From Isoetes taiwanensis (Eukaryota > Streptophyta > Lycopodiopsida > Isoetales > Isoetaceae): 64,000 nt of DNA. The stretch lies in contig JAJEKV010000025.1 in the NCBI GenBank assembly GCA_021234155.1, forward strand, positions 290,474 to 354,473. The letters run 5' to 3'. The position numbers and the translations under genes are program-made. This document shows positions 57,156-64,000 of this stretch, one piece after another. The notes beneath the pieces are model-generated. The model was not told the DNA's origin, searched no databases, and worked only from the letters and a program-made list of their open reading frames with translations. Every line of letters begins with the position of its first letter. Position 1 is the stretch's first letter.

Positions 57156-57399
57156 TTTAGTGATATGATATTGGAGCATGATATTTAATCTTAATATATT
57201 AGTACAATAACCTTTAAATGCTTTAAGGCATATCTGATGACGTATGATTTTAAGTGTGTAATGATTATTGATTGGTAAATTTCATCTATGAAACAATGTT
57301 ACTCTGATAACTTTTCATTTAGGAGAAAAAGAAGATAACATTTGAAGGTAGTCATTCAACTTCGGAAGGAGAGATTGTATACATAAACAACAGATAAAC

Positions 57400-57560
57400 A
57401 ACTCTTTCAAAGCAGAGATTCTGCCACTAGTGACATTCCTCAATTCCCATCTATTGGAGCATTTATCTTATATGCCTCTGCACCAAAGAGGCTTGCTGGA
57501 TCTGCATAAACAATGTCGAGCAAAATCAGCATAGCAAAACATAGATTGAGCAAGAAACAT
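57400..57560 (-). other. Weak exon-like open stretch, unknown
   Basis: On the minus strand DPASLFGAEAYKINAPIDGN is followed by a stop, after an open stretch FAMLILLDIVYA. It could be a terminal exon fragment of yet another gene. No family recognised; low weight. Confidence 0.2.
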
Positions 57561-57734
57561 CAGACTCTTTATGCTATGCAGGTTTCATATGCATTGCAGG
57601 TAATTAGTTTTGCAAATTGATGGTTATTTAAAAGCATGCTATCTGTCACATTTGGCAACACATTTAGTAGATAGTCAGTAGTCAAGACTATCTTAAGAAG
57701 TATTTAGGCATTTAGCATTTAAATACCTTAAATA

Positions 57735-57988
57735 ACAAACGTAACATTCCACTCTCAGTTTTAAAGCAATCGCCTGCTGGTTCTGCAATAACTAGTCCGC
57801 TTATCACCAGAGACTTAAAAGAGGGCCTATATAGGAATGCTCACTGTAACCTCCGTCAACAAAATAGCTGAAAAACAGAACTTCAAAGAGCAAAGACTTA
57901 CACATATTAGTGCCTTAGCACAAGACTCAAAGTCCCCTAGAAGCTCCTTTGACAATAGATTTAGGAGATGACAAGCCTGCACCAACAT
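57735..57988 (-). pseudogene. CLASP: Probable CLASP (CLIP-associated protein) exon fragments
   Basis: Minus strand, after an acceptor-like GTGCAG (about 57,983): ACHLLNLLSKELLGDFESCAK, then GTAAGT (about 57,903). A second block after a TATATAG acceptor-like site reads FKSLVISGLVIAEPAGDCFK (about 57,810-57,755). As I recall, the two together match adjacent exons of the N-terminal TOG/HEAT region of plant CLASP, a microtubule plus-end regulator; the second block is diverged. Flanking CLASP exons are not seen, so this is an isolated piece. It follows the pyrophosphatase exons in the same orientation although the two genes are unrelated, which fits exon capture by a transposon. The assignment is from memory. 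Confidence 0.5.
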
Positions 57989-58190
57989 GATATTTATTAG
58001 AAAAAGCATGTGAAGCTACTGAAAGAGAGTTTTGTTTGATATAAGGTAGAGTTCTGTCAGAATGACCTGTTTAAATCCGAACATTTTATTATGCTCTTCA
58101 ACTATTTAAATGTGTCATAGCATTACACGACATGATTCAACATCTGTAGTTCACATAGTCATTCTGAGAAAAAGGATATGCAATGCTTAC

Positions 58191-59651
58191 CAACAAGTAG
58201 CGGAGAGACAACAGCCAACGCACCGGGTTTGATCATTTCACGAAGGGCGGAAGATGCTACTATAGAAACGCACCGTCCATAATCAGGTTTTTCTAAATAA
58301 GTCTGCCATGAGTGCGAAACAAGATGGTTTGGTTCCCTTTCAAATAAACAGCAAGCATGTATGTTCTATATATACCATAATGCCAGGTCGTTCAACAAAC
58401 TGCCTGCGGACCTCATTTACTACTTCCTGTGCAGTTCTTCCAATGGCAGCACATGCCCGCACTAAACACATAAACGAGCATCGAACTAAGCAGTCCGTCC
58501 ACAAACACCTCTGGGATGGCAATATCAACCTGTTTCCCAAAGATAGAAGAAATCTTAGTGTTTATTTAGCAAAACAGAGATCTTAACTCTTATTCATAAT
58601 GACTTAAAAGCTCCTGCCTGGGTAATTATAAGAGAAATACAAGTGTAAACTAATTCTTTAACTCGTCTCATGATTTATGGGACTGATGCAAAACAGGATG
58701 TTATGTCATTTCATCTTCTCATTTTGCAGTCAATGGTCCACCCACATCATTCAAGAATTCGTCAGTCAATCCCTCTCCACTTAAGTAGCTTAAGTGTATC
58801 TGATTGTGCCATAATACTTCTTGATGGGCAAGAATCACCTTTCAACTGAAGTATTATCAACTTAGATTTTAACAGTACGTATGCAAATCAAGAGCATTTA
58901 GCCATTCACCTTAGTAAAGTTTATTTGTGTCAAAGAGGACACTTCGTCCATGTATGCACTGAACAGAAGAAATGATGCAAGCGCAGCAGACCCAATTGCA
59001 AAGCCCTTAGTTGTAGCTTTTGTTGTATTACCAACTGCATCCAAAACATCAGTGATATCCCTAACACTTTCTGGCTGCAAGTTGAAACAGAACACATCAG
59101 TTACACTCCCCAAGAAAAAACGAAATTTGCTGCAAATTTTACATTTCCTGTGTGTTCTCAAATATAAACCATTGAAGTTTCAAAAAATTAGGTTACCTTG
59201 CAAGCAGGACATTTGGAACAGTATATTGACAAGCCAATGTAGAAAGATGTTCCATGTTTATGTTCCTTTATATCATTACAGCGAGTAAACCTCTAAAGCC
59301 TATAGTCCCATGGTGTGTTGCCAAGCACTCAGGAAGTCAAGCGAAAGACATTAGGTTTCCTTATCAGCCATTTTATTAGATTTTTCACATTTACAGGGAA
59401 TATTGTGCTGCTACTACTCTCCAACAAGAATTGATAGAATTAATGCAATGATTACTTATCAGAAGAACTTACCTGCTGCCCCATCTCAACAATTCCTCCT
59501 GCATTATCAGCAATAGGACCAAACATATCCATTGTCAAGATGTATCCTGCAGTGCTTAACATGCCCATGGTAGCAACAGCTGTGCCACTCCTGTGGGTGT
59601 TCCATCAATATCAACCAGACCAGAAGTTTTCCCGAGCCAAAATGCAGCGGG
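58191..59651 (-). pseudogene. Partial type II vacuolar H+-pyrophosphatase gene (AVP2-like), four exons
   Basis: H+-pyrophosphatases are multi-pass membrane pumps that couple pyrophosphate hydrolysis to proton transport; the type II form of plants is K+-independent and Golgi-located. Minus-strand exons: 59,651-59,473 (AAFWLGKTSGLVD ... [20 protein letters not shown]); 59,074-58,910 ([35 protein letters not shown]); 58,529-58,376 (VDIAIPEVFVDGLL, IGRTAQEVVNEVRRQF); and 58,302-58,191 ([20 protein letters not shown]). All have AG/GT borders. The A in [12 protein letters not shown] is the residue typical of K+-independent forms. Exon 1 lacks about 7 nt in the GGLFGTAV block, and exon 3 lacks one nt at the SAWACAA block, so both shift frame. 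The roughly 550 upstream residues and the last ~80 are missing. A gene fragment and not a working gene. Confidence 0.88.
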
Positions 59652-59775
59652 CTGCGCAATAGTCAGTAAGATCCATGGCATCGTGTAAAGTGTCAAAGCT
59701 AAAAGAAAAGAACTTAAAAATAAAAAACAACTTCACAAAATGAGGGGCAAAACAAGCTGAATCCAAACACTATAC

Positions 59776-59906
59776 CTCTGCCTTTTCTGCACCAGGACGC
59801 TCTGCAGTGCTATCCTCTTCAATGATATTAAAGATCTCAGATATGAGTTCATCCGAGAAAAGCAGACGTGATAAACGAATGGAGCCAATGAAGATTTGAC
59901 AAAAGA
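59776..59906 (-). pseudogene. Exon fragment of an unidentified gene
   Basis: Minus strand, open from an acceptor-like ATCGCAG (59,907) to GAG|GTATAG (59,775): FCQIFIGSIRLSRLLF, SDELISEIFNIIEEDS, AERPGAEKAE. It does not match H+-pyrophosphatase, whose exon ends 125 bp away, and looks like an exon of a third gene. I cannot name the parent. Confidence 0.4.
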
Positions 59907-59929
59907 CTGCGATCAAGGCACTTCATTAA

Positions 59930-60066
59930 AAACGAAACAAAATAAAAAGCTTGATAACATCTGAGACAGTTTCAACGGCATCACAGGTCTCTTGTGCTAC
60001 ACCAAGGAATCTCTTCATTCAATCAGGTCTTCTTCGCAGCATCAGGGCGAAGCCGCGCGACGCCAT
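59930..60066 (-). pseudogene. Gene-start-like sequence
   Basis: An ATG at 60,066 on the minus strand opens MASRGFALMLRRRPD and then meets TGA. Immediately after, MKRFLGVAQETCDAVETVSD is open. GC-rich start and basic residues look like the 5' end of a plant gene, perhaps with an organelle-targeting start. Unidentified. It is the upstream-most piece of the minus-strand mosaic. Confidence 0.3.
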
Positions 60067-60199
60067 AGCCCTAAAGCAAGAGTGGCGGGAAAAGAAAGAA
60101 AAGAGGGGGAGGGGGGATTTTCGGGCGGGATATTTCACATTAAGGGATTAAGGGATTAGGGTGCTTTCTCATGGGCCAAAAACCTTGAGTTTTATTTTG

Positions 60200-60300
60200 G
60201 CTAGGCGTAGAGATGCCATGTTCCCCTGAAGATCTGACGAGTCCTTTTTTTTTTGCCAAGCGTCCAGACGCCATGTTCCCGTGAAGATCTGATCAGGTTT
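60200..60300 (+). repeat. Short tandem duplication
   Basis: GATGCCATGTTCCCCTGAAG and GACGCCATGTTCCCGTGAAG, each followed by ATCTGA and a T run, lie about 57 bp apart (about 60,214 and 60,268). Confidence 0.75.
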
Positions 60301-62105
60301 TTGACTCTTACCAAGAGTAATGAGTTAACAATTCTTTTTTGCACAGGTCAGAGATCTGGGCACGTCAATCCAAGTCAGAGATCTGGGTATGACCCATGGG
60401 AAAACACCCTTAGGGTCTTTTACGGACGTCACCGTGTCCCTTTGGCAGGCATTCTCAGTATAGTACATGCCATGGCATTGCACTACCGACCCTAGAATTT
60501 TCAGATGTTTTGGTGCCCCATCTGGAAATATAAAAAGTACCTTGAGTTTGTGTGATATTGCATATACTGGGTTCTCGATCTGGTTAAAATCATGAACAAT
60601 ATACTATACAATTATGTGGTGAGTTTCTCTAAGACCGATCCACTATCGTCATTTGGTGGGTGGCTTTTAGCAACTAGCCAATCAAATGATGTGGTTTAAT
60701 AACTGCTTCCTGTGAAGCGATTCTACTGCAGGAGGCAGTTTAGGTTTGGATTAGGGTCGAAAAGGCATGAACTAGTAGCTAATTGCACACTAATCGTCAG
60801 TCAGATCCCCTTGACATTTTGGGAGCAAGAAACTACCAGGTAGATCTTGACACACAGCCCACCAGATCCATGGATTTAATCCATGATTTCTTTGTACGAA
60901 AGTTCTTCTATGTTAGTGGAATACCAAAAGCAGCAATTACTTTGCTCTAATCGTGGCAATTTGGGTAAGTAGGGAAGCATCGTAGTCGTAAGCGGAATCT
61001 CAACCTAAGTTCTGCTTATGCATCACTTTCAGGCTTATGCTTCACAGAATCTTCCATAATGTCAATCTAGAGAATCAAAAGAAGGAACTTGTGATGTTAT
61101 ATCCATTCTTTATTATTGGCAAATTGATTATTGAATAGATTTTTTGATGTATTTTGTTATGGGTTATTCCCAATCAAACTAGCAATGCAACATAAACATA
61201 ATACATTATATAGAAAGGTCAGAGGGCAACCCCGTTGCGTTAGCACCTTCTTTGTCATTATGCACTGGAGGAACTATGAGCTTCATTTTTGGATAGGACA
61301 AAGGTATATCTGGTATCTCTAGCATATCCTTAACATAGTGAAAGATGTGATGGTTAAGGTTATTGCATATTTGGTCACCGTGTTACTCTATTCTTTATAG
61401 AAAGGTGCATGACAGAGATTGTTGTTTGGCACTTATGGTTAGGTCGATCTCCCCCATCAAATTGTCTTTTAGGTACAATAGCACTTCCTCACCTCATCAT
61501 ATTGATTCATTACACACCTAGATCTCCCAAGAATGTCATTTGTTGTTGTTTCATATAATTTACCCATGCTAAAGAGTGACAAAGCAGTTATAGCAAATAT
61601 AGCAGATGTACATGGTCTAATTAATATCTATTTAACACAAAGGTATGTCCAACAATTTAAATTCTCATGCCTTTATGATCTTAACATGTGTATCACTGAC
61701 TTTGGCTTTCACTGTGTGTATTATGCTTTCAGATAACAAGAGATGATCATACCTCTGGCCAAATAGAATAGAATAGTTTTTTTAACGTCCACGGAGACCA
61801 ATAGGTCATGGGACCAAAGCAAGGGAAGTTCTTCTATCTCTGTTGAAAGCCACATGCATGTAATAACATTCAGCACCAAACATGTTAGACTCCATGGACT
61901 AATTGAGGATAGAGTAAAAAGGTTCGATCAAGATAACCTCTTTCGCTACATCTACATTTTCGCGAATGGAAATTCCACTAAAAAGAACTCCACGGGTTGC
62001 TGCACCATGGTACAAAAAACGTACTCCCAAAAAGTTTGCTTGCCTCTCTCATTCTCTTCTACTTGGCATACATAGCAACGACAAATGCTGGCAATAATAA
62101 CATTA
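60301..62105. other. Non-coding stretch of the insertion
   Basis: AT-rich with no supported gene. Two GTCAGAGATCTGGG words lie near 60,348 and 60,371. Short open frames at 61,131-61,322, 61,533-61,736 and 61,854-62,075 have no recognisable motif. Confidence 0.45.
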
Positions 62106-62155
62106 CTAGAAATGGTGCGCAGTGTTATTGGGCATAAGCTAAGAACTTTAAATAA
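62106..62155 (-). mobile_element. Second Helitron-like 3' end
   Basis: Minus strand: imperfect hairpin (TGCCCA paired with TGCGCA, 62,116-62,134), then CTAG and T at 62,106. The inner flank AAGTTCTTAGCTTATGCCC resembles the end at 47,007. The element would extend to higher coordinates, but its 5' end was not found. Confidence 0.5.
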
Positions 62156-62202
62156 TATTTGAGCAATTTGTTATAATAATTCATATTTACAAAATTACAC
62201 AA

Positions 62203-62785
62203 TGAATCTTTCCACCTTCCCCTTCCTTTTTTTCTTTTCCTTTTGCCCTTTTCGCTTTTCCCTTTTCTATTTTCTTTTTTCATTTTCCCTTTTCATTGTC
62301 CATTTCCCCATTTTTTCTCCTTTTTTCATTTTCCTCCTCCCTATTTTTCCTTTTTCTTTTCCTTCCCTTTTCTCCGATTTTTTTTTTACCTTTTTTTTTC
62401 CCTTTTGTTTTCCTTTCCTCTCCTTTTTTCCCTTTCCCCTTACACGTGCCCTTTTCCCATTCCGCGGTTTTCCCTTTCCCCTTTTTCTATGTCCCCTCGT
62501 TTCAACTTCCAATTTCTCCTTTTTCTTTTTTCCCTTTTCCCTTCTCCGCTCTTCCCTTTTTTCTATTCTTATTTTCCATTTTCCCTTTCGCGTATCCCTT
62601 TTTCCTTTTTTTTTTTCAAATCCTGCTGCCCCCTTTCCCCTTTTCCGTTTTTCCTTTTCCTATGTTTTCTCTTGCATTTTTTCTTTTTCCCTTTTGATCG
62701 TCCCCTTTTTTCTCTTTTTCCTATTCTCATTTCCCTATTCTCTTTTTTCCTTTCATATTTCCCTTTACTATTTTCCACTTGGCTG
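62203..62785 (+). repeat. Pyrimidine-rich tract (~580 bp)
   Basis: Almost pure T and C on the plus strand with TTTCCCTTTTCC-like words. Open frames over 190 codons in all three plus frames are composition artefacts, rich in Phe, Pro, Leu and Ser. Confidence 0.85.
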
Positions 62786-62799
62786 TTGAAAATGGAAAA

Positions 62800-63680
62800 T
62801 GAAGAAGTGTATTTGCCTTACTAAAGCGTCGCTGCCCCAAACCTATTTGTTCCATGATCGACATGATACTTATTAATGCCTATCCATGACCAAACAATAG
62901 GTCAATTGCATGATCTATGTAAAAATCTAAGAATACGTGAAGCCCCAAAAAAAGGGAGGGGGGGGGGTTGTAAAATAAATTATACATTAAATGACTTGCA
63001 CATGACCTGCGAACCAAGAGAATGTTCCGAGCTCCCATACAACACTATTAACACAAGGGTTCACCCCTTCAGGCAACTCAAAAACTATAAAAAAACTATT
63101 AACAAGAACAGCAAATGACCACATTAAAAAACTGTAGCACATTTGCAAATTCAACAAGGTCACTTAACTAACAAGAAAAACTAGATATAATGAAAATGTT
63201 TTCAAAAACATATATGATAACAACAACTAGCATGTGAAAGCATTCAAAATTAATATTGAAAATTAGTAATGTAAAAACTATCTCATAAATTAATGATAAT
63301 TTCAAGAAACCCTGTAAGATGCCTATAACTAAATATGTTATGAACTAGCAATGGTTTTGCAAAATCAATCTATGTGTAAAACACATCTTCCAAACTAATG
63401 ATGATTTCAAAAAACTATTGCACGATGTAGAATTGATGTAATTAAATATGGTATGGACTAGTAATGATTTTGCAAACTTAATGTATGCTTATAAATCATC
63501 TTACAAACTAATGATGATTTTTTGAAACTATTGTAAACTTTAGAATTAGTACAAAAAATATGACATGAACTACTAATGGTTTTGCAAAACCATAAAAAAC
63601 ACATGGTTTTTTTTGACATTGTGAAATGTCGTATAAAAAAACCATATGTATACTAGTTTTCACGCTGATTATTAATGCGA
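62800..63680. other. AT-rich end of the insertion
   Basis: No gene. It holds a G run (GGGAGGGGGGGGGG, about 62,956) and three diverged copies of an AAACTAATGATGATTT block near 63,283-63,520 followed by CATGAACTA or ATGGACTA words, about 110 bp apart. Confidence 0.45.
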
Positions 63681-63704
63681 GTTCATTTTTGGGGCCCTTG
63701 TGTT

Positions 63705-64000
63705 AGCCTCATAAATTCCTCCGTGTATTTCTGTACTGATTTGTTGCCTTGCTGCAACCTGTAGAATTGCTGCATCATACTGGACTTGTGTTCTCTTGGG
63801 ACGTAATGGCGCTTGAAGGCTTTAGCAAACTTCTTGAACCTGCAAGCATCCCTGCTTAAGCCATGAGCCTTGGCATAACCCTTCCACCAAATGCGTGTTG
63901 CTCCCTTCAGGTTCGCTGTTGCCACCCTACCTTTATCCTTATCCTTCATACCATAGGCGTTGCCATATTCACTCATCTCGTCAAGCCAAGCCTCCGCTTC
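63705..64000 (-). pseudogene. Ty3/gypsy gag, N-terminal part (runs off the window)
   Basis: Minus-strand frame: GRVATANLKGATRIWWKGYA, then FKKFAKAFKRHYVPREHKSS, MMQQFYRLQQGNKSVQKYTE and EFMRL. This is the Retrotrans_gag domain, the capsid-like core of gag, up to its middle. The remaining half is at 56,816 downwards. The frame continues upstream beyond the edge of the window. Confidence 0.85.

Larger units (their letters stand above)
56817..63704. mobile_element. 6.9 kb insertion inside gag, carrying host gene fragments
   Basis: Gag reads EEFMRL at the right edge and RLYVPKL at the left edge, so the two parts join exactly. AGCCT is present on both sides (56,812-56,816 and 63,705-63,709), a likely 5-bp target duplication. 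Left terminal sequence is TATAGTATGTACTATT; right terminal sequence is GGGGCCCTTGTGTT. They form neither terminal inverted repeats nor LTRs that I can see. Inside are minus-strand exons of an H+-pyrophosphatase, probable CLASP exons, an unidentified exon, a gene-start-like sequence and a Helitron-like end at 62,106. It may be a composite of more than one insertion. Confidence 0.65.

Noticed and set aside
58191-59651. Intact vacuolar pyrophosphatase gene
   Set aside because: Upstream and 3' exons are missing, two exons carry frame-changing deletions, and the whole lies inside an insertion in gag.
62202-62824. Two plus-strand frames of more than 190 codons, apparently hydrophobic membrane proteins
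   Set aside because: Pure pyrimidine tract; all three frames are open and give Phe/Pro/Leu/Ser strings.

Overview
This window looks like nuclear DNA of a land plant with a large, repeat-rich genome. The evidence is plant-type mobile elements (a CACTA transposase, a Ty3/gypsy chromovirus with a C-terminal chromodomain, Helitron-like ends) and gene fragments whose exons read as plant vacuolar H+-pyrophosphatase and, less surely, the microtubule protein CLASP. I see no bacterial operons, rRNA genes, functional tRNA genes or CRISPR arrays, and no intact host gene. A seedless plant or a conifer would fit the Penelope-like reverse transcriptase, but that is a guess from memory of where such elements occur.

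Layout. 1-12,411: direct tandem array of a GC-rich ~1.11 kb satellite (family A). 12,412-21,335: interruption holding a decayed CACTA transposase on the minus strand and three clusters of CGACG-type short motifs. 21,336-28,604: a second array in the same orientation made of a diverged ~1.12 kb relative (family B), whose last five anchors alternate as a two-monomer higher-order repeat. 28,605-30,600: a dense set of perfect palindromes, a pyrimidine tract, three tandem tRNA-like units and an exon-like ORF. 31,050-37,911: a plus-strand retroelement with apparent introns, encoding a basic ORF1, a Cys-cluster protein and a Penelope-type reverse transcriptase, split by a 1.5 kb insertion. 38,000-46,990: ORF fragments of unknown families, minisatellites, a pair of foldback units and low-complexity repeats.

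47,007-64,000: mobile elements in layers. A Helitron-like 3' end lies at 47,007. From 47,983 a minus-strand chromovirus shows two 1.56 kb LTRs joined by a duplicated copy of the 3' internal region. It continues through chromodomain, integrase, RNase H, RT, protease and zinc knuckle into gag, which stops at 56,816 and resumes at 63,705. The 6.9 kb between is bounded by a 5-bp repeat and contains minus-strand fragments of an H+-pyrophosphatase gene, a probable CLASP gene and an unidentified gene, plus a second Helitron-like end at 62,106.

Nearly every coding region carries frameshifts. Some are true decay; the indel-dominated differences between satellite copies raise the possibility that part is residual sequencing error.
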